Shown: positions 50,206 to 63,789 of the stretch, piece after piece
Position numbering within the stretch: position 1 is the first letter of the stretch
Layout: each line of letters starts with the position of its first letter
Source of the DNA: Scortum barcoo
Taxonomy: Eukaryota; Chordata; Actinopteri; Centrarchiformes; Terapontidae
Assembly (NCBI GenBank): GCA_023238725.1
Contig: CM041531.1
Location: 19,118,643-19,182,642, forward strand
Direction of reading: 5' to 3'
DNA length: 64,000 bases
The notes under the pieces: generated by a model
Database searches by the model: none
Seen by the model: only the letters and a program-made list of their open reading frames with translations
What the model was told of the DNA's origin: nothing
Translations under genes and position numbers: made by a program

Positions 50206-52539
50206 AAGTGACACTAAAGGAAATGTAAGATAGTCAAAGTCAAAGTGGGATTTATTAACTTTTCAAAGTTGTTGAAATGGGGGGCAAAGAACCATTGACT
50301 GAAAGACATTTCCTTCCTTGGATCCACGCAGCTAGCTTAGCTAAAAACAAGGAATTAGAAAAACTTAAATCAGGGTGGAATTTGTTATTTAAATCTTACA
50401 TGAGCTCAGATAGTCTGTACTGGTTACTGCTGCGTATATTTCAGTCCAAGTTCAACAAGGATTTAATAAAAATACAATCAGTAAAACAGATTTTCAGGCA
50501 TCAAGATATAAATACATGAATTATATGAAAATCATCATACCTTTGTAAACCAGAAGTTCCTTCATCAGACCTTGATGGTCTATACATGTGTATTTGCTCA
50601 TGTAATGGTAGCAAGACCCAGATGACTATTAAAGGGAGAGCAGTAATCCTTAAATTCAATTCAAACAGCAGACACATGGTCATGCATTTCATCATACTTC
50701 ATCAGTTCAAAGTTATGGCTCAGATTTACAGATTGATAGATTGTAGTCACTGTGGAATAGCTGGTGATAAAAAAGAGCAGTTACACCCTTGAAGAAAAAC
50801 ATTGTTTTCTCTGAGCGTCTGCCATCAGAAAATGTCATCGACTTGAGGTTACACTATCCCGGTCACTGCAGAAGTCTTGGTGATGAGGGGCAGGGGAGGT
50901 GGTTGCACAAAGTCATGATGAGGCTTCGTCTTTGCCTTGTTCTCCTACACGTATCTGTCAGCCTGTGGCCTTTAGAGCTCAAGCCCAGAGAGCCCTCTGG
51001 GGCTCGTACTGTCTGACATTGTCATTACTGGACAACATACAAATGTTGTGGTTTACAAGACTGACAACAAAAAAAATTGTGTTTCTTTTTCTCATCTCAG
51101 AGAGGCAGCATGATTGTGCACATATTTACTGGAAGTGTAATGATCCATGAAGAAAAATGGCTGACCTATCAATTAAACCTGGCAATGGCAAGTAATTGAA
51201 AAAAGGCTCGTTGATTAGACTCAAACCAAAGAAAGGATTTATGATTCTCTGGCCTGCTGTTGCACACTCTCTTTGTCTGGGTTCATGGTTTTTCTCTTTT
51301 TTATAATTTCGATTTTCCAGATTTTTTTACTATTTGATGCGTTTCAGTTGAAAGAAAGCATAAGCCATCAGTTTGAGAAAGTGATAATTGTCAGACTGGT
51401 CTGGTTCTGATATAGTGGCAGTCATCCACATAAAATCTGCCTCACCAGCAATGACAGCAGCAATGGGGAATGTGCACCTCATGAATAAGCTGGCATGCAA
51501 AATCTTTGTAGCAGGAAAGCTGCATTCAAATAAGCTCTGTTATCAAGCTCCTCCATGGTGGCTTGCCAATGGCTGGACTGCTAGCATGGCCGTTATCCAA
51601 TAGCAAAAACCCTTTGATCAGTAATAACTAATACTGCAGGAGCGTCATGGAGCTAACTGAAGCTCGTACTATTCTTTTTCCATTTTGCAACTTGTTTACA
51701 AGTTATTGAGGAGCCTCCTCCGTCTTTGTAGCCGTCAGTCTGTGTAATTGTCAGTGACAACGCGCGTTTGGCCCACGACACTTGGGACATGCCGACAAAA
51801 TACGATGAAGACAAGGCTTTGGAAAATTCTGAATCTGCAAGGGAATTGGGTTAAAAGTGCAAAATTAGTCTGACAATTACTTTGCGCTGTAAAGTCCATG
51901 CAAAGAAAAAACAACAAAAAAACAAAAAAACAAAAGGTATTGAACTGATTAAAGTGTTACCCTTCTTTTCTATTCCCTGGGAGGATCACACATGGAAGTT
52001 CAGCCAGCTTCTTTTAGTGCTGCCATAAAAGTGTCCCTTCCCTCGCAGACATGATGTGAGAGCTGGAGAGGTTCAATCCCTCGTATTGTTTGAAGATTAC
52101 AGTATCTTTATGTGCATATGCAGTAACTGAGCTGTAGCCTCCATATTAAAACAGGCAATGGCTTTTGAACCTGCCTCCTGTGGATCTGGGTCCAACACAT
52201 TCCATGTTGGTGCTGCTTAGATTAGGACTTTTATGCGCTGTTTTCAAAGCAAACCATAATACATGAGGATAGTATATACATGAAGTACAAGAATCGTGAA
52301 ATAAGGTATTCTTGTCTTGTCCAAGTCCAGTCTATTCTCAGTTATTATGCATTTTTTCCTTATTGAAAAGTTATCCTAAAGAGAGTAAAATACAATCATA
52401 AAGTTGTCACAGTTCACAAACTGTGCAGAGCCGCTTTATGAGATGACGCCACAAATACCAAATCTGTCTGTTATTGCAAGTGACATTGTCATTATGCACT
52501 GACACAGCATCCCTGCTCTAGTGGGGCATAAAAATGTCC
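50206..52539. other. Gene desert, nothing assigned
   Basis: Contains an A-rich stretch with C interruptions at about 51905-51935. The 80-codon plus frame at 50277 resembles nothing known to me. Confidence 0.45.
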
Positions 52540-52760
52540 TACTAAACCGGCAACATAAACACGCTGATAAATTACATTTATATGCCATCAAGCTGCGACA
52601 TTTGCTGACACCAAAAATGTTTCTCCAGATCTGCCGAGGCGATGGTTCTCATTATCCAGCTGAGGAGTGAGCGGCGCTGGGTTGTTAATGAAAAATACAC
52701 AGACAGTGACCTTTGTAAAGTCTCCCTGCAAATGACAGAGTTAACAAACTCCAGTCAGGG
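52540..52760. promoter_or_regulatory. Candidate conserved noncoding element K
   Basis: GATAAATTACATTTAT, a GTTGTTAATGAAAAAT stretch, a CAGCTG E-box and TGACCTTTG (nuclear-receptor-like) lie in repeat-free sequence. Confidence 0.33.
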
Positions 52761-54779
52761 CGCAGTGAGAGGGAGAGGGCCCTGCTGCTCAAGATACACT
52801 GAAAGAACTCGAAGTTTTATCTGTCTGAATGCCTGAGTTGTCGTGTTGGATGGACGCTGACGGGGTCAGAAAGGGCACAGTGGTCGCTAACTCCTGTCTC
52901 TGCTCCAGAAATCGCAGCTGCAGAGGGAGAAAACCTCAGGCCTGAGCTCTGCCCAGGCAGTGGGGGAGTTGGAACAAGTCGAAAGATGACGGTTTGACTC
53001 CACAAAGAGTGTGGAGGAATTTCTATAATGGCTAATGTCTTAATTAGCCCATAAGAAATAATAGAGCCCAGGACTGAAACACAGCATGCCAAAACATGAC
53101 AAAATGGCAGTAACGGTTCAATTGGATTCCTAAAAAACATGCAACTCATTAAGCATAAGGGTAACAGGCTAATTTCCTATTTTGCAGACAAGGTTTATGG
53201 GGCAAAATCAAATGCAACATTTTATTATACATAGGTGTGTCCAGCAGACAGCACATAAAAATGATATTTTGTTTCCTTTTATGTATCCAGATATGCAAGC
53301 TAGTATTCTTGTGGTATTATTGTACAACTGTAAAGGCGCATTGAGAAACAATTAGAGGATTTACTGCCAAGTATCAAATTAAACCGCCTGTGACCTCTGG
53401 GTTCACCCAGTCATTTTCATAAATCCTTGCTTGGACTGATTTATTGAAAGACCTTAAGATGGGTTACCAGACGAACTGTGAATTTGCTGAGTTGATGATG
53501 GCACCATGTTTTTTTTTTTACCATAGCCTATTTGGCTCCTTTGGAGCTTAGCTGATCACTGCTGATGAAAGGGTCAACACAATGACAGTTGCTATATGAG
53601 ATGCAATCAGCTCTGGGACCATTAATGCTGGGGTAATCATCCTTTATAGTGGTACCGGTTTATAAAAGATGTACACAGCAAAACTAGCAGACTGTGCAAA
53701 AGGATTATTGTGAATGCAATCAACTTAGACAAGCCGCGGGCGGAGCTCACCACATCAGGATCATTTAGATAGTGTTACATGCGTCGTCAAATCCATGCAG
53801 TATTCAAAATTTCCTTTTAAATCGCCATTGTGCTGTCTAGTTTTATCAATTCAAACCATCTGGAGAGCCAAGGAGTTTCAAACAAACTCTAAAAATTATT
53901 TTCAGATCCTAGCTGGCCAGGTCTGTGTGCTAATACCGCCTCAGAAGTTTTTGGGAAATGTTTCAGCACTTTGTTGAGTTGTTCCTTGCTCCGTGGCAGG
54001 TGCCCTTTCTCACGCTCTCACTGAGACCATATGGGCCCGTCCAGCCTCAGCCTCAGCCTGCACCGGGCTGACTGTCTGCCAAAGCCCTGTCACACCTGAG
54101 TACAGAAGATCAAAGAGCCCTGCAGTGCCTACAACCACACAGCTGCTACACGTGCCAAGCTTCCTTCTCTGCTCCACTTCCTTTGCTTTCAGCACATGTG
54201 TTTCCAAGGTTGACCACTAATCCTCCATTTATGTGCATTATCGGGTCTCTAGAACTCGCTGGAGTGACAGCTCTGGAAACCCTCAGCCATGTCGTTGTGT
54301 CTTTGGCGCTGTTATCCCCTCTGGTTTGTTCAACTTTTGGTTTCTTTGTCTGTTTGTTTGTTTTTGTTTGTTTGTTTCACCTTAACTGTGAAAAGCCACA
54401 TTCGGAGAAAAGGAGCATGACGAGGAGGCTTCTGCGATCTCGCTCGGGCCAAACCGTAACCAGCAAGGCATAATTGTCGTTGGGGTTTCCACTTGTAAAA
54501 CAATGGCTTTGGCCGGCTATGGAGGCAACTTTTCATACCAGCCAGCTGAAGAGCGGAGTGTTTTCTGTTCAGCGCTGAATTAAAGCTCCAAATTGGGACT
54601 GTCATTAGAGAATTCCACAGGGAGTGCTAACGATGCAAAGCGCTGACTCAAACCAAAGCAAGAGAAACCTCTGGGGCAAATAAATATTCTAGATACAGCC
54701 ATGTATCCGAGCAACAAACAAACAAACAAATTAAAAATATCACCATCTGATTAAACAGGAGAGAGAAAGCTATTGATTA
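52761..54779. other. Gene desert, nothing assigned
   Basis: Includes (TTTG)n-like sequence at about 54346-54376 and (AAAC)n at about 54714-54729. No gene recognised. Confidence 0.45.
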
Positions 54780-54960
54780 TCACTTGGCTTGCAGAGTTTT
54801 TTAAATTGTGTCTACCACTTAACGGAACAGACATTGGCGCGAGGAGGGACAACTTGAGATTAAGTTCAGCTCAGTCCTCATCTAGCAAGCGGTGTTTAAG
54901 TGATCTTATTGACTTCTGCAGATGCACTCAATCTAAGTTAACTTTTTTTGTAGCCTGGAT
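54780..54960. promoter_or_regulatory. Candidate conserved noncoding element L
   Basis: Repeat-free block with CTTGGCTTGCAG, TTAAGTGATCTTATTGAC and TTAAGTTCAGC words; the open frame over it lacks any domain. Confidence 0.28.
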
Positions 54961-56529
54961 TGATTTGGAAAAAAATCACCAGGGGTCCCTTTAATGTTCT
55001 AAGCCACATTAATTTCCACTGGGAAATCCATCTTTGTCCTTTTACATCAAGTGAAATAGAGATTTATTTGTACTCCGCTATCCTCTTAATGAAACTAATT
55101 CACAGAATATTACCAAGTATGTGTCATGTATGTAGTTATATTAAATTAAGGATATTGTGAATGGGTTTATGTATGAGTGATGTCTCTCTGTTTCCAGTTA
55201 AAAATTAAAATATATATATGTTAAATGAGTATGGAAAATTTATGTATATCAAAACAGTTCTGTGATTAAACTTAAAGGCGCACTCCATCAATTTGATATC
55301 AGAGAACTCACAAATGACAAATAATAAAAAAAAAGGACAATCAAAAGCAAAGCAGAAGTGGCCAAGATATCCTGACCTTAAGTTACTTAAGCTCCAGAAA
55401 CACAGGATCCAGCATTTCCCTATAAAACAACACAATAGCGTCTTTCCTTGCCTTACAAATGCCCACTTCCTTCAAAACTCACCAATTTCTAATGCAGGTT
55501 TTCTATTATATTCTCAACCCCGATCTGAGATGGTGACTTCATCAGGGTATTTTCTTAAACTTTTGTGAGCTCCCTCCAGAACCACAGAAGACATTCTAGC
55601 AGAGTTTTACAGACTGCTGCACGTGATGAGTAAAATGAACCCTCAATTAGACCGCCTGCTGTGAGAGGTGAACACATAGGTATGACCATGTGGTGCAGGA
55701 AAACCTCCTCCAAACACAAATATCAAGAATATTACCAACGATCTATCCACTGACTAAGGACAGATGCTGATTGGCCTCATGATGAACAAGTTATTTTGTT
55801 TTTTGGAAGAAATGCTGCTCAGATGTTTGGAAGAAATGAAGTATATCATAAAATCCAAACATATTCATTGCTATTATAGACAATGGCAGCAGTGTTTATG
55901 GAGCTGCGTAACAGAGAAATACTGTAATTATACTGATAATTTACTAATCATCCCGTGTAAAACGTGGAAACCATGACAGAGCTCACTCAATCTGTGGCCA
56001 ATACTTTGTATCAGATGCAGCTGTATGCTTTGAATAAACTATAATTCGGTGAAAAAAATTGCTTGCTCGCATAACTGATATTCACTGTACCATTACCAAG
56101 ACGCAAGCAAGGCCACGCTTTTATTTTATGATGCAGATGTTTATCAGAAATGAGTCACCGCTCCTTGGCACTGAAAAGCAGCGCTGTGATGTACCGGCAA
56201 TATTGTCTGACTGCCAGATGCAGCGGTCTCAATTTAATGTTTTCATGACAACTGTTAAATCTCCGCGAAGCCACAGCGTTAGCATATCCCCAAGGTCAGA
56301 TATGGACCACTGCTCGGGAGTTTTCCGTAAAGAGTCGCATGCTGCAGTTTCATCCTGAAATTAGATATCTAGTCTGCGAAAGAAACGATGCCCAGCCTTG
56401 ATCAGCTTGCATGCATCCTAAAAGGCGGTCTGATTGCAAAGAACCCATCAAGACAATGAGGTATGATAGCAGGTAACTGTGTTTAGGTGAGAAAATAACA
56501 CCAAGTTTTGGATTATAACATTTTTTTCA
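54961..56529. other. Gene desert, nothing assigned
   Basis: AT-rich, no supportable gene. Confidence 0.45.
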
Positions 56530-57130
56530 AGATATGACACAATGGAACGACATTGTGTCAAATAAGTATCGTACTTTGTGTTGCCTTTTTTTAAAAATAT
56601 ATATTGAAGTCCATTCTCGAGGCCTTGCTTTCCAATGTGATAGATCCCAGGTTAAGAGTGTATATTACTCACAGATTTACAGCTTATCACTTCAAGACTT
56701 CAAAGAGTATTTCTTCAACAGTTTTGAAAAATAACTGAAAAGCAGCATGGTCACTTCTCCAGGCCATTATTGGCAAGCTATACCAGCCCCGCTGATTCAA
56801 ACGATGTACTATAAATCTGCTGGGAGAGCATATCATTTCAAATACCACAAGCCTGGCTGACAGAGTGGATTTATAAAATTGTTTAGGGAGAAGTTTTGAT
56901 ACATCAATTTTAGCAAGTTTTGACGCTGCCTGAACAGAGTGGAGCTGAAGGGAAGTGGACACAGGCCACGTTTCTGTAGAGTCCTAATTCGTGGAGAAAT
57001 GCACAAAAAAGACGGGTTAAATGTCTCTCGTTCAGTAAATTTAAAGTCAAGCATTTTAATAGTACATTTTAAATCCTATAAAATGGAAATGACCTACAGT
57101 AAATATTTGGAGCCAGCTTTTATGTGGGAT
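56530..57130. promoter_or_regulatory. Candidate conserved noncoding element M
   Basis: Six hundred bases of unique AT-rich sequence with an NFI half-site TTGGCA (56770-56775), TATCATTTCAAATACC and TTTATAAAATTG words. Overlapping open frames on both strands are long for such AT-rich DNA but match no family. Confidence 0.35.
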
Positions 57131-59879
57131 TATAATGTTTTATATAAATATTGCTCACATACATACAAAACTCAAACCACAACCAGTTCTTGGAATGGCT
57201 GGATGCAAGTCGCCGGGAGAAAATTGAGAACTTACACACTGATAGCATTGTTTTCCAACGACACATGTAAATGTTAAGAATGAATAATAACTTTTGTGAG
57301 CTGAGAGGAATAATAAAAATAAATAAATAAAAATAACCAAGGACTGTGCTGCTGGAAATAGTAGGCGATAGGAATTTCATCTGCTTTGTCGAAAAAAACA
57401 TGTTTCTTGTGTTTCTGGAATACATGGGTTGTCAACTAAGCTGTGACGGAGTGGGATGTGATGCACCAATAGGAACCAGAGGGTTTAGGGGTCATTTGGG
57501 GAGTAGTGACAACATGCCACTCACCAAATCATCTCTCATCTCTCTAATGTAAAAATTAACCATCCCCTTTGTGCCGACCACAGCGGATTTGAGAGTGGCT
57601 GGGCTACACGGTTGTGCAATGCTCCCTTCATAATTCAATAAGGATCAGTTTCACTACAGAGAGCGCTGGAGTCAGGGAAGGGAAATCTTTAGAGCAACAC
57701 ATGAAGTGCAAATGCTGAAGCTCGCCGAAAGGTTTCGATTTTGGTTGTCATACGCTCCGTGTTAGACTGGGGTTGAGAGCATTTGGTCCGTCGCCTAATG
57801 TTTTTGTGTTGGCACTCGCCTTCTCACCCGAATGGGTGCCAGATGTCTTTTCTTTTTTATTTTTTTCCCCTAGATGAGGACCTGAAGCACGGTGACTCCG
57901 CGGGCCCTCGTGCTGCTCCAAAAACCACCAGCAATGTACACGCAAACTGGCACCATTTAATGAGTCACACAATTGCTTCAAAGTGAAATTACATCCATTT
58001 AAACCTGTCTTACACATCACCCAAAGAGGCGCAGAAAAAAGTGTCTACCTTCAATTTATAGCCGAATGAAAACCGCAAAGACAAAAGTGGGACATGTGCA
58101 AGTTATTATGGATACACTCCGTTCTCAATGATGAGAGCAGCATGTATAAAGTGGGGAGGGAAAGGGAGGGGTGGCATAATCTCTGCCCGGCATATTTGTA
58201 TGATACCAGACTTTGAAATGGAAAAATCAAAGGAAAGCTTTTTAGAACAAAATATGAACTTTCTTGCCGTCTCTTCATGACCAGGCATGGTATATAATCA
58301 TCATTTCAGCTGTTGTTTCAAGCCATCAAAGGCTCTGCACTCGATTACTGTATCACAGGTGATCACACGAAAGTCAGGAGACATGCTCGGCGAATAAAAG
58401 CAGCCGAGGAAAAGTACAGTCTGAGCTGCTGACATAGTACAAAGAGGGCAGATTGTTTTGGCATGTAAAGCTTATTCTCACATATACGTGAATATAGGGC
58501 TATAAAGTCTTAGTACAACACCTGGGAGTTATGGAAAAAGTTGGTGCGCGGCCTATAGTTAGATGCAGAGGGCCGCCGTGCCCTAACAGCTGTCCACAGC
58601 TGTGTGGGTGGCTGAAACAGTGGCGACAGTACCCACACTGACATTGGATTTATCCGACATGCTTGTGAGAGCCAGCACACAGAAATATACAGCTATGGTA
58701 CCGTCAATGGCCAACTTGCTTGGGCGTGTGTGCAGTGGCGGGCCCTGTAACCAGTGTCAAAGACATTTCCCAGAGGCACACAACACGCTATGTGAATTTC
58801 TATTATTACCAACAACAGAGCTGACATGTGAGAACACCAGCTGGTAAAAGGAAAGCAATAAAATGATTTATTAAAGACTGAAAAGTACCAAAAATAAAAC
58901 AGGCAAAAGGTGACACAATTGAAAGGGTGCCATCTTTAGCCGTAATATAATTTTGCTGCCCTCTGCGACAAAGTACAGTAACCTGTTGACCCAAACAACT
59001 ATTTTATGTCCCCACATGGTTATTTCAGGGGAAACTGACTATGTGGCTCCTTTCTGACAAAGGAAATAGTCTCATAAAAGTGCTGCTATGCTTTTGATAT
59101 GTCTTCCTGATTCTTGCTGCGCTCCCGTGTCGAGCAGCTGGGCAAGTAAGTTGACTTGGAGCCTGTAGCTTTGAGTCTTTAATTCATTCCATCCTGCCGG
59201 CCAGTGTTGTCAGCCTCCATCGTCCTGGAGAAGAAGGGAAAGAGCTGGAGGAAGTAACACCTGGATCCCCAGAGCCCCGTCGAGGCCCCTGGATTGGGAT
59301 AGCACATGCAGCGCCACTCGGAGCCCGGGCCCCGGCACTCAGCTGCAACATGAAGGATGTGGAAGTACATTACCAGAGCAACCAGCTGAGCCGATGATCT
59401 GAGACAAGAGGCACTTAGCAATGACATTTAAACATCTAGGTGAGAGGTGGGGCAGTGTGGGGAAGTAAGCGCGAGGTGCCTCTGTGTGTGTGTGTGAGAG
59501 TGAGTGAAAGAATGTGTTTTAATTGTGTGTCAGGACTAACAGGGTGAAGTCAGGTAACCTGTCACTCATAAATCTTTGTGTCCCCAGCATATGCTTTACA
59601 GACAGCCCATCTTTCTCTGGCTGTTGCTGTAAAACTATCAGCCGCAAGAAGAAAAGTCCAGCCAGCACATTCGCTGAAACACACACTTATGACATGCAAG
59701 TTGAAATATCCACAGTGGTACCAACACACACATACACAGATGCAAGCACACGCTGGACTTGGCGCATCAACTTCACAGGCCGTGTTCCTCTCCCACTGCG
59801 TTTAAAGTGGAACCACACAGGGCTGCGGCCCCCGTCTGCACATCTGGAGGCGCTGCTGCAGAAGGCCGCAGTCCCCACC
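57131..59879. other. Gene desert, nothing assigned
   Basis: No gene or named repeat recognised. Confidence 0.45.
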
Positions 59880-60660
59880 TCCTCCTCCTCCTCCCGCGCG
59901 GTCCTCATCATCCTCAGCCCCCATTATAAATCCCATCTCACTGTGTCCGTAATTATTCCGCACATGCTTATGCAACAAAGCAGTAGCCAAGCCAAATGAC
60001 AAACAGACCAGAGCTATAAATTAAGACTTATTTCTTACTTTAATGGTTTGCACTCTCATAATGTTTGCCACTAATTCTGTGCTGCAAAAAGTGGCAACAG
60101 TGCACTTTTCTTCCCCGTGCATCGCTCTTATTAACACCACGTATCTAAGCAACAAAGCAAATATGGCGTGTGTAGAGATTGCAAAAAAAAAAAACAACCA
60201 GAAAACATTAGATTCCCCCTTTGTTAATCGTTTGCTGTGAGGGGATTAAATGATCCCACGGCTTTAAAGACACAGTTGTCCATGCAATATTGTTATAATT
60301 AGTGTCGTGAATCTTCATACACAAATAACCTAAATCATCTCACTTGAGACTAGCGTTTAGAAAACCAGCCAACAGAAAAATATTTCTTTGGGTAAGTGAC
60401 ACTATAAATTCATATCGAGTGTCAAGCACTTTCTCAATTATGTTCAATTACAGAGCGCCACATAAATCCTCCAAATCTCTCTATTATACCAGTCCTGTTC
60501 GTGTCATGACGAATACACTGCTGCTGCAACGGAAAATTTTCCCCCGTCGAGCGAGCCTCTCGCTGACCCCCGTCGTCTCTCCTCTCAAGAAAATCAGACC
60601 ACTTGACAATCTGCGCCGGTTTACCTCTTTATTACAAGGACCTGACATCTGAGGGAGCTG
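59880..60660. promoter_or_regulatory. Candidate conserved noncoding elements N (cluster)
   Basis: Successive words CCGTAATTATTCCGC, ATGCTTATGCAAC, GGATTA (60243-60248), TTATAATTAGTG, CAATTATGTTCAATTACAG and CCACATAAATCC are spread over about 750 bp; an A-run at about 60182 separates two halves. The 158-codon frame at 59523-59999 overlaps the left edge and looks noncoding. Confidence 0.38.
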
Positions 60661-62412
60661 AATGAATGGGACATGGAGAGCAGAGCAGAGGAGAGGAGTT
60701 CTTCCCCAGCCCAAGGCTTGTCACTCAGGCGTACCCAACACTCACTTAATCAAGCAGGCATGTGGCATGGTGTGGCAACTGCCTGGGTGCATAAGTACAT
60801 GTCTTGTGGTTTACGCTGGTTTAAGACAGGATGGATGTGGCACCAGTGGCAGCCTGTCTCAACTTGTTCCTGGTATGTTTGTTTTGACAGTCGGCTAAGA
60901 CCCCATGGCCGGGCCCTCCTCGCCCCGGCTGATCCAAAAACATAATACATTTGGTTTTCGGAGACAGAAATGGAAGCCACATTATCCTTCAAATATGGAA
61001 AGCTGTTGCCCAGAGAAACGTATAAAAAAAAAAGTCATTTAATTTTTTTTATTTTTTTATTTTTATCCCCCTGCCTTCTGGCTTTTTAGAATTAAACAGA
61101 GATACTCACACACAGACAGTTCAGCCTGGTGCACCATATGTATGAGCATTAATCAAATGTTCCTGGGCCTTGCCTTTAGTACCCAATTCACAATATAACA
61201 AATGCTCCTCCAAGCAGCACATCTGTAGAGGATGTCAAAAAAGGACTTTGAAATGTACACCGACACCAACATTCAGTAGACAAGAAAAGGGGGCTTTGAA
61301 ACAGCTCCCATTGGAGGTGCTTGCTGAAAGGAAGACCAGAGGGGCTATTGAAAAGATGTCCGTTTCCCCAACTTTTTCTATATGTAAATCCACATTCCCC
61401 ACGGGTTCCGGTTCTCAGCGAGGTATCTATATATGGAGCCACTTTATTACGGACAAATCCTCTTTAATGTTCTTGTCTGTGGAAGAACAGCTGGAGTGGA
61501 GATAAAAATGAGGAAGCAATCTGCACCAGCTGTTGAAGTATTAATACAAAAATTAACTACTGTGTGTTGGTTAATTGCTTTCTGCTTAATGTGCTTTCAA
61601 AAGCCTTGATTCCTCCTTTCTGTTACACAATCGCGACTGCGGCGGGATATCAAGAGGCCTGTGAAATTAAAGATTCCATTTAAAGGAGCAGCCCTCCTTC
61701 CCCCCATTCTTCTCACGGCTCAGCGGTCATAATGGACTTATGTGTTGAATAACCAAAATGGTCACATTAGACACCTGCTACTGTGGTCTTGGTAGACACA
61801 GATATGGAACTCTTTTTAGACGGCAGCAAACACAAGTGCTGCTCATCCGTCAAGAGCCCATGCAAACATTTCCATAAGTGAGACTGTAAGTTTATCACTC
61901 CACTCCGTCCCATTCCAGCACTCGCACGCCTACACAACCGGCTGAGTGACGACGAGCGATTTCAAACAGCACAGCTGGTATATTTGCTTTAACTGCCATG
62001 CGTTTTATTTGCGTTATTATCTGTTGCCACCTCACTCCTCAGATCCACACTGACGGAGGCCACATGGAAGCAGTTAAGAACGACGTGTCCCTTTACAGAA
62101 AACAAAGAGAATTTTTTTCCCCCCTCTTAAGGAGTCACAGCTCTCCCCTCCTCTGGGGCCCATACATGCACGGGTCGTGTCTCCAGCACATTTAATTCCA
62201 TGCTGTAAAAACATTAATCAGAGCCAGATGAAGTGGGAAGAATTCTAAGACATTATGTTTTTATGGATAATTTGAGGTTATTTATGCAGGATAAATAAGA
62301 AAATAACGAGCCCCAGACAGCAGTACAGAGGACACTGGTTGCTGTTTGGACATTCATTTGCTGCAATTACTCCACTCCAGAGCACTAATCTTTATAAAGC
62401 CTATAAACCCTG
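60661..62412. other. Gene desert, nothing assigned
   Basis: T/A-rich runs at about 61024-61067. A short GC-rich unique stretch at 61630-61690 may be a small conserved element. Confidence 0.45.
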
Positions 62413-62413
62413 C

Positions 62414-62475
<62 letters not shown>

Positions 62476-62506
62476 GAGACAGACAGACAGACAGACAGAC
62501 AGACAG
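62414..62506. repeat. Compound (GATA)n(GACA)n microsatellite
   Basis: About 15 GATA units run directly into about 8 GACA units. This GATA/GACA composition is that of the Bkm-type simple repeats known from snakes and fish. Confidence 0.97.
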
Positions 62507-63789
62507 TAAAACAAGCTTGACACCAAAATTGTTTCCATTGTTGTCCATTAGATGGCTTACTTGTACTACAAACTCCCAGTACATATGTGAGGTTGGGGGC
62601 TCATAGTTCATGATCAGGCCACGGTTGACATCTTCCAGGAAAACAATGCTGGATAAGAGCGCTGTGTGACATATGAGAGGTCAGAGAGAGGGCTGCCACC
62701 GCAGAGCAAGAGCCAGAAGACAAGGAAGGGGGCAAGCCAATTTGACACACATTATTGCTCTTTTTCTCTCTCTCTATCTGTCTCTCTCACACACACACAC
62801 ACACACACACGCATGTACACACAATCTTGACGGTCGAAAAACAGCTTGATGAGCTGCTCTGATGTGCACCTGTGAAAGTGTGTAAAGTAGTGCAATAATC
62901 AACAGGAAGACACATTAAAGCAATGTATTTGCAATATATGTTTGCCCCCTAAAAAAATAGAAAATAAGCAAATGTATAATTTCAAACTCTCTAAACAGAT
63001 AAACTAAAGAGTATGAGAGAAGAGAGAGAAGTCTTTTATCTGGAGCCTGAGTCTGAAATGGAGTTTGAATCAAAATGAATTGAATAATAAGTGAAGAATG
63101 CCTGTTTAAGCAGCAGACAATACTAAGGCAGTACTGTAGGATAAATAGAGGGAAGAAGTGGAAAACCAAGACATGGCTAGTGAGGTGGAAAATATTCCCC
63201 GCAAAAATTCAATTTTGTATGTTCATCCCAGAATGGTGATTAAAAATAGGATAAGATAGAGAGGAATCATAACCTTATCGTACAGCACAAGTTTTATATG
63301 GAACACTCCCCTCCTCCCCTCTGCTTTGATATTGCATGTGTTGTGAACATGGAGTCTGTATCTCTGTTCCAGCGGCACCACCTCAAACTGTCATTAAAGC
63401 GCATGTCCTCAGGTGGAAAATGACTTCTGTGGGGGAGCTTCTCCAACGATAACATGGATTTGCTCTAAAATACGTTTCTTTTCTCAGAGCATCATGAATA
63501 AGTAAACTTTGATGAAAACCCTTTGCATTTTCACTATCATTCTTAATGCTTTTGCTTTTAAGATGCATATTGAGGCATGCATAAAACATCCCCCTTTCCC
63601 CTCCTCGCTGCAGCCACAATGAATGATGGAGGGAACTCGTGCACACAAAACCCTCTTCACGGCAAAAAGAAAACAGATGAACAAACAAAACAAGTAAGTC
63701 TAAATGTGTCCTAGGCGCAACGCCGAGGCCTAAAATTACATGTCTCTCCCTTTCCATTTTGCCGAGTGTTTCTGTATGAATTGTGCTGG
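62507..63789. other. Gene desert with a CA microsatellite
   Basis: (CA)n at about 62788-62811 follows a TC-rich run. No gene recognised. Confidence 0.5.

Noticed and set aside
59523..59999. 158-codon plus-strand open frame, the longest in the desert
   Set aside because: Low-complexity serine and histidine/threonine stretches, no domain, no splice context, and it overlaps enhancer-like noncoding sequence.
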